Positions 33,877-43,526 of a stretch of DNA of 64,000 nt are shown piece after piece. Origin of the DNA: Legionella antarctica. GTDB taxonomy: Bacteria > Pseudomonadota > Gammaproteobacteria > Legionellales > Legionellaceae. Both the position numbers and the translations under genes were made by a program. Where the stretch lies: contig NZ_AP022839.1 in NCBI RefSeq assembly GCF_011764505.1, positions 3,161,001 through 3,225,000 of the forward strand, read 5' to 3'. How positions within the stretch are numbered: the first letter of the stretch is position 1; the number at the start of each line of letters is the position of its first letter. The notes beneath the pieces were generated by a model that saw only the letters and a list, made by a program, of their open reading frames with translations, had not been told where the DNA came from and did not search any database.

Positions 33877-34212
33877 TTAATAAAAAATTCCTAACTCAAG
33901 ACGTGCTGCCTCTGTCATTCTCTCTTGCGTCCAAGGTGGTTCCCATACCAATTCAACGGTACAATCACTGACCCCTTCTACTTCATTTACCGCCCGCTCC
34001 ACGGTACCAGGAAAGGTTTGAGCCACCGGACAGCCTGGTGTAGTCAGCGTCATCAGGATGTGTACATGTCCTTCATCATCAATTGCAACATCATAAATCA
34101 AACCCAAATCATAAATATTGACTGGAATTTCCGGATCATACACGCCTTTAAGCGCTACAATGACACTCTCTTTCAATAATTCTTTATCCTGCTTTCTCTT
34201 AAAGCCAAACAT
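33877..34212 (-). CDS. sufT: SufT-like Fe-S assembly protein (MIP18/DUF59)
   Basis: This 111-residue protein consists of a MIP18-family (DUF59) domain: ALKGVYDPEIPVNIYDLGLIYDV at the start and the conserved Cys in LTTPGCPVAQ. Members linked to suf operons (SufT) support Fe-S cluster maturation. It follows the sufU-like gene by 18 bases and is followed at once by epmA. Confidence 0.88.
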   Translation of the reverse strand: MFGFKRKQDKELLKESVIVALKGVYDPEIPVNIYDLGLIYDVAIDDEGHVHILMTLTTPGCPVAQTFPGTVERAVNEVEGVSDCTVELVWEPPWTQERMTEAARLELGIFY

Positions 34213-34230
34213 GAAGCCCCCTACGGATAA

Positions 34231-34680
34231 CTATTCCGTTTTTACTACAGCGGTATCTTTATTTAAAGCCGCCTCCAAAGTATGCCAAGCTAAAGTGGCG
34301 CATTTGACTCGAGCTGGAAAAGCTTTAACTCCTGCAAGAACGGCCAATTTATCCATAGAGCTTAGTTGAGTTTCCTCATCCAAAGTCAGCATATGATGAA
34401 AACGATGAAACAATTCATGTGCCTGTTCTACTGTTTTACCGTTTAAGGCATCAGTCATCAATGAAGCCGAAGCTTGGGAAATGGCACAACCACATCCTAC
34501 AAAACTTAAATCCACAATCAAGCCTTCATTTAGCTTGGCATAAACGGTTAACTTATCGCCACAAAGGGGATTAAAGCCATTAGCCTGTGTCGTCGCACCA
34601 TCCATAGCGTGATGATTACGGGGATTGCGATTATGATCAATAATGATTTCCTGGTAAAGCTCACGTAATTCAGCACTCAT
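34231..34680 (-). CDS. sufU: SufU/IscU-like Fe-S scaffold or sulfur acceptor
   Basis: This 149-residue member of the IscU/NifU-N family has its conserved Cys residues in NPLCGDKL, FVGCGCAISQAS and RVKCATLAW, plus the Asp after the first Cys. A longer spacer between the second and third Cys sites than in IscU points to the SufU branch, which takes sulfur from SufS through zinc. The ATG at 34680 overlaps the sufS stop as ATGA; the longer frame from 34719 lies inside sufS. There is no sufE in the operon, which fits SufU as the SufS partner. Confidence 0.9.
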   Translation of the reverse strand: MSAELRELYQEIIIDHNRNPRNHHAMDGATTQANGFNPLCGDKLTVYAKLNEGLIVDLSFVGCGCAISQASASLMTDALNGKTVEQAHELFHRFHHMLTLDEETQLSSMDKLAVLAGVKAFPARVKCATLAWHTLEAALNKDTAVVKTE

Positions 34681-35921
34681 GCAAAAACCTCTTTTACTCG
34701 TTTCAATGCTGCTACACACCGATCTATTTCTTCTTGAGTATTATAAAAGGATAATGAAATTCTTGATGTAGCGGCAACCTCATATAAATCCATCAATGGC
34801 ATGGCACAGTGATGCCCGCTGCGTATGGCTATACCTTCGCTATCAAGAATAGTTCCTATATCATGGGGATGGATTTTTCCATGGACAAAAGAAATAATAG
34901 GTACTTTATGCTGGGCCGTACCAATAATATTAAACCCCTTTATCGATTCAACAGAGGCAGTCGCATAATTTAATAAATGAGTTTCATAAGCGGCAATCGC
35001 TTCCAAGTCCAAAGACTCCAAATAATCAATAGCGGCCCCTAAACCAATAGCGCCAGCAATATTTGGAGTACCTGCTTCGAATTTTTGGGGAAGAGAAGCA
35101 TACTCAGTGGTTTCAAAAGTGACGTAATTGATCATCTCTCCCCCACCCTGATAAGGAGACATATTTTCCAGAAGTTCTTCTTTACCCCATAAAACACCTA
35201 TGCCCGTAGGGCCATACATCTTATGTCCTGAAAAGGCATAGAAATCACAACCTAAACTTTGGACGTCTATGGGTAAATGAGCTGTTGCCTGTGCTCCATC
35301 AAGTAACACCTCAGCACCATGGGCATGGGCCATCTCAATCATTTTTTTAACGGGGTTGATGGTACCTAAAGCATTAGAAGCATAATTAATTGCTACAAAC
35401 CTGGTTTTTTCATTTAATTTTTTTTCAAATTCATCAAGCAAAATTTCGCCGCTCAAGGAAATTGGTGCCACTTGCAACCTGGCTCCCGTTTGTTTACATA
35501 CCATTTGCCAGGGAACAATATTGGAATGGTGTTCCATGTAGGTAATTAATATCTCTTCGTCAGGCAAAATACGCGGAGCAACAAAACTCTGCGCTACCAG
35601 ATTAATCGCTTCTGTAGTACCACGCACAAAGACACATTCACGTACTGATTTCGCATTAATGAAGCGTTTAACCTTGGCTCTGGCTTCTTCATAGCGCTCA
35701 GTGGCTCTGACGCTTAAAGCATGGACTCCGCGATGAACATTCGCATTAATATGCTCATAATAATCCGTCATAGCCTGAATTACGGTTATAGGCTTTTGAG
35801 TAGTCGCTGCATTATCAAAATAAATTAAATCATACTCGTTGATCTTTTGATTTAAAATCGGAAACTCTTTACGAATTGCCTTAATTTCAAATGGTGAAAG
35901 TATTGAAGCATTTGTACTCAT
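34677..35921 (-). CDS. sufS: SufS cysteine desulfurase
   Basis: This 414-residue PLP enzyme removes sulfur from cysteine as a protein persulfide. The PLP lysine is in FSGHKMYGPTGIG and the active Cys in RSGHHCAMPLM, the SufS/CsdA (group II) form. N-terminal YFDNAATTQKP is typical. It is 4 bases from sufD and overlaps the sufU start, so the two are coupled. Confidence 0.95.
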   Translation of the reverse strand: MSTNASILSPFEIKAIRKEFPILNQKINEYDLIYFDNAATTQKPITVIQAMTDYYEHINANVHRGVHALSVRATERYEEARAKVKRFINAKSVRECVFVRGTTEAINLVAQSFVAPRILPDEEILITYMEHHSNIVPWQMVCKQTGARLQVAPISLSGEILLDEFEKKLNEKTRFVAINYASNALGTINPVKKMIEMAHAHGAEVLLDGAQATAHLPIDVQSLGCDFYAFSGHKMYGPTGIGVLWGKEELLENMSPYQGGGEMINYVTFETTEYASLPQKFEAGTPNIAGAIGLGAAIDYLESLDLEAIAAYETHLLNYATASVESIKGFNIIGTAQHKVPIISFVHGKIHPHDIGTILDSEGIAIRSGHHCAMPLMDLYEVAATSRISLSFYNTQEEIDRCVAALKRVKEVFA

Positions 35922-35925
35922 TTGC

Positions 35926-37194
35926 TTACTCCAACTGTTGAGTTAATAAATTACCCATCCAATCAGCTAACTCACGATTGGGAATAAGCCTTAAATTATC
36001 CTGGGCAAATGCATGAATTAAATAATGTGACGCTTCTAACCTGCCAATCCCTCGCGTTGCCAAATAAAATAAAGCCTCTTCATCTAATTGCCCCACTGTT
36101 GCACCATGAGAACAAAGTACATCGTCAGCGAAAATTTCTAATTGTGGTTTGGTGTCGATTTCAGCATTGGCTGAAAGTAACAAATTCTTATTTTGCTGTT
36201 TGGCATTGGTATGTTGTGCATCTTTTGCCACAATGACCTTACCATTAAATACTGCACGTGAACGACCCGTTAAAATACCTTTATAATCTTGTTCGCTGGA
36301 ACAATCAGGTACCAAATGGTGCACGGTCGTATGATGATCTACATGCTGCCCTTCTGCTGGGGCATAAATTCCATTCATAAGGCAATGAGCATGCTCTTCT
36401 TGCAAATACATGCTGATATCACTTCGTACCAGTTTACCACCCAAACTTAATGAATGACTGGCAAATTGGCTATGGGCTAATTGCTTAACTGACAAATGAC
36501 CAAGATGGTAGGCAGTTTTACTCTCATTTTGAATTTTATAATGAGTAAGTTGCACTTTTTCTCCTACGAAAATTTCCGTAACGGTATTCGTCAGGTAACA
36601 ACAATCTGTTTCACCACGATACTCTTCAACAACAGTAGCCCGACTCTGCTTTTCCGCAATAATTAAATGCCGCAAATGAACCGCTTGGTTGGTTTGATCC
36701 TGAACATGAGCTAAAGCAATGGGTTCATCAATGCAAACCCCTGCGGGTATGTATAAAAACAAACCGCAATGAATCATGGCCGTGTTTAAAAAATGAAAGC
36801 CATGTTCCTGTTGCAAAATAGTTCCAAGATAAGGCTTAATCAGATCCGCATGATCAACTAAAGCTGCAGATAAGGGAAGAATCAAGACACCTTCAGGTAA
36901 CTTCTCAACCAACTCTTTTTCCCCAAACATTAGGCCATTGTGTATTGATAATTGGTGTTGGAGCGGCAAATCAGAATTTTTTAAAGCATTAGGATTTACC
37001 ACGGGCGGTTGTGGTGCAAAATGCTGCTTTAACAAAGCGTCAACATGGGTATACTTCCACTCCTCATCATGTCGGGTAGGAAAACCATGTCGATCTAATT
37101 CAGCTGACGCCTTAGATTGTAATTGAGCAAGCCAGTCATGGGATGACAACCCTTTTTTTGCCTGCTGTTGATAAAACTCTAAAATCTCGCTCAT
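35926..37194 (-). CDS. sufD: SufD, Fe-S scaffold complex subunit
   Basis: This 422-residue protein is a beta-helix partner of SufB in the SufBC2D complex. Conserved blocks are HHLVPDCSSEQDYKGILTGR and CSHGATVGQLDEEALFYLATRG near the C-terminus. The ATG at 37194 shares one base with the sufC stop; the GTG just before it is an alternative. Confidence 0.93.
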   Translation of the reverse strand: MSEILEFYQQQAKKGLSSHDWLAQLQSKASAELDRHGFPTRHDEEWKYTHVDALLKQHFAPQPPVVNPNALKNSDLPLQHQLSIHNGLMFGEKELVEKLPEGVLILPLSAALVDHADLIKPYLGTILQQEHGFHFLNTAMIHCGLFLYIPAGVCIDEPIALAHVQDQTNQAVHLRHLIIAEKQSRATVVEEYRGETDCCYLTNTVTEIFVGEKVQLTHYKIQNESKTAYHLGHLSVKQLAHSQFASHSLSLGGKLVRSDISMYLQEEHAHCLMNGIYAPAEGQHVDHHTTVHHLVPDCSSEQDYKGILTGRSRAVFNGKVIVAKDAQHTNAKQQNKNLLLSANAEIDTKPQLEIFADDVLCSHGATVGQLDEEALFYLATRGIGRLEASHYLIHAFAQDNLRLIPNRELADWMGNLLTQQLE

Positions 37195-37943
37195 CACTGC
37201 TCCGTTTCTTCAAGCCAGCTGTAACCTTTTTTCTCCAGTTCAAGCGCTAAAGACTTATCACCAGACATGATGATACGGCCATTCACCAGGACATGAATAA
37301 AATCAGGTTCAATATAATCGAGTAAGCGCTGGTAGTGAGTCACTAAAATAATTGCTCGCTCAGGTGAGCGCATGGCATTGACACCATGAGAAATAACCCG
37401 CAGGGCATCTATATCCAAACCAGAATCTGTTTCATCAAGAACAGCTAATTTAGGCTCTAAAGCTACCATTTGTAAAATTTCATTGCGTTTCTTTTCACCA
37501 CCTGAAAAACCTTCATTAATACTGCGATACAAGAAGCTTTCATCCATATCCAGCAACTGGCATTTTTCACGAATAAAACTCAAAAATTCTATTGCATCAA
37601 GAGTGTTTTTTCCCTGACCTTTACGAACTGCGTTAACAGACGCTTTAAGGAAATTGATATTTGTCACTCCCGGAATTTCAACAGGGTACTGGAACGACAT
37701 AAAAATACCCGCTCGAGCTCGCTCTTCAGGTGCCAAAGGTAATAAATCAGTACCTAAATAACTAATTTCTCCGCCAGTCACGTGATATGAAGGATGGCCA
37801 GCCAGCACTTTAGACAAAGTACTCTTTCCTGAACCGTTCGGTCCCATAATGGCATGAACTTCACCTGCATTAACATGAAGATTAATGCCTTTTAAAATCG
37901 ACTGTGCATTGATTGCAACATTTAACTCATTAATTTTTAACAT
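37194..37943 (-). CDS. sufC: SufC, Fe-S assembly ATPase
   Basis: This 249-residue cytosolic ABC-type ATPase has Walker A GPNGSGKST, the signature region FSGGEKKRNEILQM and Walker B LAVLDETDSGLD. It drives conformational change of the SufBCD scaffold. It starts 1 base after the sufB stop and is joined to sufD. Confidence 0.96.
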   Translation of the reverse strand: MLKINELNVAINAQSILKGINLHVNAGEVHAIMGPNGSGKSTLSKVLAGHPSYHVTGGEISYLGTDLLPLAPEERARAGIFMSFQYPVEIPGVTNINFLKASVNAVRKGQGKNTLDAIEFLSFIREKCQLLDMDESFLYRSINEGFSGGEKKRNEILQMVALEPKLAVLDETDSGLDIDALRVISHGVNAMRSPERAIILVTHYQRLLDYIEPDFIHVLVNGRIIMSGDKSLALELEKKGYSWLEETEQ

Positions 37944-37944
37944 A

Positions 37945-39393
37945 TTAGCCTACTGCCCCTTCTAAACTTATACCCAACAATTTAGTGGCTTCCACCGCAA
38001 ATTCCATGGGTAACTCTTTTAATACTTGCTTACAAAACCCATTTACAATCATCGATACCGCATCTTCGGTATCAATGCCACGTTGCTGACAATAAAACAA
38101 CTGCTCCTCGCTGATTTTTGAGGTGGTCGCCTCATGTTCTACCTGAGCCGTTGGATTCTTAACTTCTATATAAGGAAAGGTATGTGCTGAACACAAACTG
38201 CCCATCAGCATCGAGTCACATTGAGTATAATTACGTGCATTAGTAGCAGTCGGTGCAATACGGACCAAGCCACGGTAGGCATTATGAGCATGACCGGCAC
38301 TAATTCCCTTGGAAATGATTGTCGAGCGTGTATTTTTTCCAATATGGATCATCTTGGTACCTGTATCAGCCTGTTGATAATTATTGGTTAATGCCACGGA
38401 ATAAAATTCCCCCACCGAATCATCACCCTGTAAGATGACACTGGGGTATTTCCAGGTAATCGCAGAGCCAGTCTCAATTTGCGTCCAGGAAATTTTTGAA
38501 CGCTTCCCTCGGCAAGCCCCTCGTTTCGTCACAAAATTATAAATACCACCTTTACCCTCTTTATCACCAGGGTACCAATTTTGTACTGTGGAATATTTAA
38601 TTTGTGCTCCATCCAAAGCAACTAATTCAACCACAGCAGCATGTAACTGATTTTCATCACGCATAGGAGCGGTGCACCCTTCCAGATACGAAACATAACT
38701 ATCAGCATCGGCAATAATAAGGGTCCGTTCAAACTGCCCCGTAGAAGCTGCATTAATACGGAAATAGGTAGATAATTCCATTGGGCAACGCACTCCCTTT
38801 GGAATATAAACAAAAGAACCATCACTAAAGACAGCTGAATTTAAAGCCGCATAAAAATTATCTCTGTAAGGTACGACTGACCCCAGGTATTGCATTAATA
38901 GCTCAGGATGCTCGTGTACTGCTTCAGAGAATGGACAAAAAATAACTCCTTTTTCAGCGAGTTTTGCCTTAAAAGTAGTTGCGACAGAAACACTATCAAA
39001 CACCGCGTCTACAGCCACCCCAGCCAGCATTTCCTGCTCCCTGAGAGGGATACCTAATTTCGCATAGGTTTTGAGTAATTCCGGATCTACTTCATCAAGA
39101 CTTTTTGGAGCATCTTTCTTGCTTTTGGGTGCGGAATAATAAGATAAAGCTTGATAATCAACTGGAGGATAATGCACGCTAGACCATTCTGGATGAGGCA
39201 TGGTTAACCAATGTCGAAATGCTTTTAGACGCCATTCCAATAAAAACTCAGGCTCACCTTTAATGGCTGACAAACGTCGAATTACGTCCTCATCCAATCC
39301 AGGTGGGAACGTATCCACTTCGATATCAGTTATAAACCCATGCTGGTATTCTCTATCGAGCAGAGAATTAATGTGCTCACTACTTTTAGCCAC
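37945..39393 (-). CDS. sufB: SufB, Fe-S scaffold subunit
   Basis: This 482-residue protein carries the SufB beta-helix domain: [38 protein letters not shown] and [18 protein letters not shown], with the [13 protein letters not shown] ending. Fe-S clusters are built at the SufB-SufD interface. It overlaps the regulator gene by 8 bases. Confidence 0.96.
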   Translation of the reverse strand: MAKSSEHINSLLDREYQHGFITDIEVDTFPPGLDEDVIRRLSAIKGEPEFLLEWRLKAFRHWLTMPHPEWSSVHYPPVDYQALSYYSAPKSKKDAPKSLDEVDPELLKTYAKLGIPLREQEMLAGVAVDAVFDSVSVATTFKAKLAEKGVIFCPFSEAVHEHPELLMQYLGSVVPYRDNFYAALNSAVFSDGSFVYIPKGVRCPMELSTYFRINAASTGQFERTLIIADADSYVSYLEGCTAPMRDENQLHAAVVELVALDGAQIKYSTVQNWYPGDKEGKGGIYNFVTKRGACRGKRSKISWTQIETGSAITWKYPSVILQGDDSVGEFYSVALTNNYQQADTGTKMIHIGKNTRSTIISKGISAGHAHNAYRGLVRIAPTATNARNYTQCDSMLMGSLCSAHTFPYIEVKNPTAQVEHEATTSKISEEQLFYCQQRGIDTEDAVSMIVNGFCKQVLKELPMEFAVEATKLLGISLEGAVG

Positions 39394-39847
39394 GATTTAC
39401 TCCACTTGCTAATTGCCGGACGCGATTGATATCCCGCGCCTGAAGCGTTGGTTTTGCCAATGCATCCAAACTCACACTGTCCAATGCAGTCTCTATTGCC
39501 TGGCTTATTAATCGCCAATTGCCCTGAATAGTACATACTTCCTGTAAAGAGCAATCATTAGGTTGCAGGCTGCATTCAGTAAAACCACGATGCTCTTCCA
39601 AAGCATAAATAATTTGAGATACTGATATTTCAGTTGCGGACCTTTGTAGCCTATAACCTCCGGTCACACCGCGCACTGAAGTCAAGAGACCAGCGACTGT
39701 TAAGCGCTTTAAGATTTTACTTACTGTAGGTACAGCTAAATGAGTATGTAAGGCAATATCACGCGCATTACATAATTCTTGCGCATGCTTGGCAAGATAA
39801 ACCATGACAACTGTTCCATAATCGGCCAATTTGCTAATGCGCAGCAT
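39386..39847 (-). CDS. SufR-like Rrf2-family regulator of the suf operon
   Basis: This 153-residue Rrf2 protein has an N-terminal winged helix ([19 protein letters not shown], the [11 protein letters not shown] recognition helix, RGVTGGYRL wing) and three Cys in [15 protein letters not shown] that can hold an Fe-S cluster. It belongs to the proteobacterial suf-linked regulators that sense cluster status, distinct from IscR by its context. It is the first gene of the operon and presumably regulates itself. A 25-bp palindrome lies 250 bp upstream. Confidence 0.88.
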   Translation of the reverse strand: MLRISKLADYGTVVMVYLAKHAQELCNARDIALHTHLAVPTVSKILKRLTVAGLLTSVRGVTGGYRLQRSATEISVSQIIYALEEHRGFTECSLQPNDCSLQEVCTIQGNWRLISQAIETALDSVSLDALAKPTLQARDINRVRQLASGVNRG

Positions 39848-40245
39848 AACACCCCCATTTCAAATAATCTAGTACCATATCAGTCTTAATTAAAGATAAA
39901 TCCCACCTCAATCGGGCTTTGGTTTGACTTCTCTTTACCACAAGTCCGGTGAGTCGCAAGGCTTCGAAAGACCCGCTGTGACGGATCCTGGTCTGCGCCA
40001 TCGCCAAGCTTATTGACTTGATTGAATGAAGCCACCTGCAATCTCTGCTTCCCAATATAAAGCACTTACTGGTAAACTTTAGCTCTATAGTATAAATATA
40101 GTACTAATTTGGTTCTATATGCGACAAAAAGCGAATAATACCTTATTGTAAAGGAACTATGCAATTAAAAGATTTTTTTCATCTTGCTAAAGGTTCAAAA
40201 ACACCTAAGAATAGAGAACATAATCATTTGTCTTAAGGAGGAAGG
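39848..40245. other. 398-bp divergent intergenic region between the suf regulator and phaC
   Basis: This should hold the promoters of the suf operon and phaC. A 73-codon minus-strand frame runs from 40055 into the regulator gene, but it resembles no family I know, is Arg/Ser-rich and overlaps the control region, so I do not call it. A 25-bp palindrome lies at 40096-40120. The GC-richer part, 39930-40040, differs from the flanks and could be a dispersed repeat. Confidence 0.4.
40096..40120. promoter_or_regulatory. 25-bp palindrome, candidate Rrf2-type operator
   Basis: ATATAG and CTATAT flank 13 bases, giving a symmetrical 25-bp site with further partial symmetry inside (TACTAA against TTGGTT). 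Length and symmetry match Rrf2/IscR operators. TATAGTATAAATATAG just beside it adds AT-rich promoter-like sequence. It could serve the suf regulator, phaC, or both. Confidence 0.35.
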
Positions 40246-42033
40246 ATGTCCCATCATGACAAAGAGCTCAGTGAGCTCATGCAATCAGTAGCTGAAAAAA
40301 GCTTACAAATCATTGCTGACTTGAAGAAAAAACCTGCCCAGCTTCCAATTCTGTTGGACCAGTTTATTGAGCTGACCGAACATTTTCAGAGTATGATTAC
40401 GGTTATTTTAAAAAATCCGGAAAGAGTAGTAAAAATGCAGGTATCTTATTGGGAAGATGCCGTAAACCTGGCCCAGTCAATGTTTAACTCCTGGCTTGAG
40501 GGCAAGCCGATGCCTATTAACGACTCTCGTTTTAATGGCGATGATTGGCTCCACAATCCTTTTTTCAATCTGTTAAGCCAACAATATCTGTTAGCTAGTG
40601 AACACTTGAACTCCTTATTGGAAACCATGGAATATAGTGATAAGAGCTCAGCAAAACGCCTGCGGTTTTTTACTAAACAATATCTTGATGCCTTATCACC
40701 CTCCAATTTCCTCCATACTAATCCGCAAATTATAGCGGAGACCCTGGAAAGTAGCGGGAAAAATTTACTCCAGGGGCTTCATAACTTACTATCTGACCTG
40801 GAAGCAGATTCTGCCCGTCTAACAATTAGAATGTCAGACAATAATGCTTTTAAACTGGGTGAAAATATTGCAGCCACCCCTGGGAAAGTAATATTTCGCA
40901 GTGAGATGATGGAGTTAATCCAGTACACACCACAAACGACAAAAGTATGTTCAGTTCCTCTACTCTTGATTCCGCCATGGATTAACAAATATTATATTTT
41001 AGACTTAAGCCCTCATAATTCTTTAATTCGTTGGTTGGTCGCTCAGGGTATTACGGTGTTTATTATCTCCTGGGTAAATCCAGATTCACGTTTTGCTAAA
41101 AAAAGCTTATTTGATTACTTACAAGAAGGACCCAGGACTGCGATTGCAACCATCAAGAAACAGTTACATGTTAAAGATGTGAACACTTTGGGATTTTGTA
41201 TCGGTGGAACCTTGCTTACAACTCTCCTGGCTTATAACAAAGCCCATAATGACAAATCTATTCGCAGTGCTACTTTTTTAGCATCGATGATTGATTTTAG
41301 CGATCCTGGCGACATTTCCGTTTTTATTGATGAGCAACAAATTAAAAAGCTGGAAGAGAAAATGGAGTCTAAAGGGTATCTTGCTGGAAAATTTATGGCC
41401 TCGAGTTTTAATTCATTAAGGGCGAATGATTTGATTTGGTCCTTTTTTATAAAAAATTATCTACGTGGCAAAAATCCAGTACCTTTTGATATCTTATTTT
41501 GGAATGCTGATTCAACCAATATGCCAGCCACGATGCACTCCCAATATTTAAGGTGGATGTACTTACATAACGATCTGGTAAAAGCAGGCAAAATTTGTCT
41601 CAATGATACCCCGATAGATGTTAGAACTATTGATAATCCTACGTTTTTCCTTTCCACTGAAAAAGATCATATAGCTCCTTGGAAAACTACATATATTGGT
41701 TTTCAGCTGATGAACGGCCCAAAACGTTTTGTTCTGGGTGGTTCGGGACATATTGCCGGGATTATTAATTCACCCCATGCAATAAAGTACGGTTACCGTA
41801 CCAATTCCAGCACTACAGCCAGTCCTGAAGAATGGCTGGAACAATCAGTGGTCAATCCCGGTTCCTGGTGGCCGGAATGGTTTAAATGGCTTAAAACCCA
41901 TTCTGGAAAATCCATACCAGCCCCAGAGCTCGACCAATTGCCTTATGCGCCTTTAATGGATGCACCAGGCAGTTATGTACTTAAAAGTAGTGAGCACGCA
42001 ATCAGCACTACACAGCAGAAAGATGAAGCTTGA
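40246..42033 (+). CDS. phaC: class I poly(3-hydroxyalkanoate) synthase
   Basis: This 595-residue polymerase makes polyhydroxybutyrate granules from 3-hydroxyacyl-CoA. An N-terminal PhaC_N domain precedes the alpha/beta-hydrolase core. The catalytic Cys is in the modified lipase box GFCIGG, the Asp in STEKDHIAPW and the His in GGSGHIAGI. The ribosome site AAGGAGGAAGG is nearly perfect. No phaA, phaB or phasin gene is adjacent. A hairpin follows the stop. Confidence 0.95.
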   Translation: MSHHDKELSELMQSVAEKSLQIIADLKKKPAQLPILLDQFIELTEHFQSMITVILKNPERVVKMQVSYWEDAVNLAQSMFNSWLEGKPMPINDSRFNGDDWLHNPFFNLLSQQYLLASEHLNSLLETMEYSDKSSAKRLRFFTKQYLDALSPSNFLHTNPQIIAETLESSGKNLLQGLHNLLSDLEADSARLTIRMSDNNAFKLGENIAATPGKVIFRSEMMELIQYTPQTTKVCSVPLLLIPPWINKYYILDLSPHNSLIRWLVAQGITVFIISWVNPDSRFAKKSLFDYLQEGPRTAIATIKKQLHVKDVNTLGFCIGGTLLTTLLAYNKAHNDKSIRSATFLASMIDFSDPGDISVFIDEQQIKKLEEKMESKGYLAGKFMASSFNSLRANDLIWSFFIKNYLRGKNPVPFDILFWNADSTNMPATMHSQYLRWMYLHNDLVKAGKICLNDTPIDVRTIDNPTFFLSTEKDHIAPWKTTYIGFQLMNGPKRFVLGGSGHIAGIINSPHAIKYGYRTNSSTTASPEEWLEQSVVNPGSWWPEWFKWLKTHSGKSIPAPELDQLPYAPLMDAPGSYVLKSSEHAISTTQQKDEA

Positions 42034-42039
42034 TACGAA

Positions 42040-42059
42040 AGTCGGGTCATAGCCCGACT
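42040..42059. terminator. hairpin after phaC
   Basis: AGTCGGG and CCCGACT form a perfect 7-bp GC-rich stem with a 6-base loop, 7 bases after the phaC stop. No strong T-run follows. It may end phaC transcription and, from the other side, the convergent small gene. Confidence 0.5.
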
Positions 42060-42166
42060 AATACTAACTGCCATCCAGGTATTAGTGCTTTACTTAAAAT
42101 TTCTGCCACAAAGCGAGGCCTATCAACGTGACAATTAGTCTAAATTGAGAAAATTAAGACAAGACT

Positions 42167-42586
42167 TCATTTACACAAAGTACGAATTTTTTCAATCAAC
42201 TCTCTATTTTTACCTAAATCTGAGTACCCAATAGTCGCACTGGAGCTTACCGCTCCATCATTCTGAATGCATAACCAATCGACAAAATGAAAGACCTTAC
42301 TTGGTCTATAAGCAATAATTTGGGACGCATCGCTAGTTTTAATAATCACTTCAGGTATTTTCGATTCAATACAAGAAGATAACTGAGCCAAAGACTGAGC
42401 TTTTAACGGTGCGATGTAATGGGTATCAGTCATTTCCACCTTACTGCTAACCCAATTAGGTTTTCCCTCTGGTAAATGTCCGTCAATCAAACCCTCAGGC
42501 ATTCCTCTGTAATTAATTTGGGGAAATAAATACATGATTGTCACTACCATCCCTAGTATTATGAGACTGATGATTAATAATTTCAT
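42167..42586 (-). CDS. DUF1499-family membrane-anchored protein
   Basis: This 139-residue protein has an N-terminal hydrophobic segment (residues 3-20), probably an uncleaved anchor, and then a DUF1499 domain: PNWVSS, AYRPSKVFHFVDWLCI and SATIGYSDLGKNRELIEKIR match the family pattern. Function is unknown for the family. It stands alone, convergent with phaC. Confidence 0.75.
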   Translation of the reverse strand: MKLLIISLIILGMVVTIMYLFPQINYRGMPEGLIDGHLPEGKPNWVSSKVEMTDTHYIAPLKAQSLAQLSSCIESKIPEVIIKTSDASQIIAYRPSKVFHFVDWLCIQNDGAVSSSATIGYSDLGKNRELIEKIRTLCK

Positions 42587-42717
42587 TTAAGTTTTTCCAA
42601 TAGTTTTTCTGTAATTAATAGGGTCTGTTGACAATTCACCTAGCGCCTACGTGCCACGGCTTGTCCAACAAGCATAATCGATTTGACCTGAGAATAAAAC
42701 ATTGATTCTGCTTCCCG

Positions 42718-42749
42718 GGTAAATGGGATTTGGTAATCCATTTTACCCG
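42718..42749. repeat. hairpin upstream of the TVP38-like gene
   Basis: GGGTAAATGGGAT and ATCCATTTTACCC pair with one bulge around a short loop. The hairpin lies 118 bases before the chosen start. It argues against starting translation at 42723, since that ATG is inside the stem. Confidence 0.4.
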
Positions 42750-42866
42750 CTGTCGCCTGACCCTGTTATTTGTTTTCTTAACAAAATTATTATCGGTTAT
42801 ACTCATTCACTGATTGTTTTGCAAGATTACTTGCGACTCCTTAATGGCTGTAATAAAGTGTGTGGG

Positions 42867-43514
42867 ATGATTTCTAAACCTAACCTCTATATTAAAATAA
42901 CTTGCTTGATTTTTGCATTTATTGCATTAATTTCATGCGCATTGGCGTTCCAAAAATATTCGCTCGAAATTGTTGATTGGATCAATAAACTTGGGTGGCT
43001 TGCGCCAGTACTTTTCTTAATTCTTTACTGTTTGGCAAGTTTAATGTTCTTACCAACCATGGTACTCACTCTCGCTGGTGGGGCAATTTTTGGTCCTGTC
43101 ATTGGCACAATACTTAATTTGGTTGGTGCAACCTTTGGCGCTGCTTTTTCCTTTTTAATCACACGCCACCTCATTTATGACTGGTTTTCTAAAAAACGAG
43201 GAGAAAGGCTTAATAAATTAATTGCTGGTGTGGATCAAAAAGGGTGGATGTTTGTTGCTGTCTTGCGGTTATTTCTTATTGTCCCTTTTAATCTAGTAAA
43301 TTACGGTTTGGGAGTAACGGGAATAAAATTTCGTCTTTATATAATCACTACTTTTATTTTTCTTATTCCAGCAGAAATTATTTATACCTATTTTGGTTAC
43401 GCTGGCATGGACGCTCTATCAAGGCCAGATCACTTTTACAGAAATGGAGGCATTATCCTCTCTGGATTAGGCATTCTGTTTCTTTGTGTTATTAAACTTG
43501 TTAACAGAAAATAA
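42867..43514 (+). CDS. TVP38/TMEM64-family (DedA-like) membrane protein
   Basis: This 215-residue integral membrane protein has about five to six hydrophobic segments and the SNARE-associated/DedA core: FLPTMVLTLAGGAIFGPVIGT, then RLFLIVPFNLVNYGLGVTGI. Bacterial members are linked to membrane lipid scrambling or envelope homeostasis, but the exact role is not known. The ATG at 42867 puts the first membrane helix near the N-terminus. The earlier ATG at 42723 would add 48 residues from a hairpin region. Confidence 0.85.
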   Translation: MISKPNLYIKITCLIFAFIALISCALAFQKYSLEIVDWINKLGWLAPVLFLILYCLASLMFLPTMVLTLAGGAIFGPVIGTILNLVGATFGAAFSFLITRHLIYDWFSKKRGERLNKLIAGVDQKGWMFVAVLRLFLIVPFNLVNYGLGVTGIKFRLYIITTFIFLIPAEIIYTYFGYAGMDALSRPDHFYRNGGIILSGLGILFLCVIKLVNRK

Positions 43515-43526
43515 ACAAAAGCATCC

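Noticed and set aside
39834..40055. 73-codon minus-strand frame upstream of the suf regulator
   Set aside because: No family match, no ribosome site, and it overlaps the regulator start and control region.
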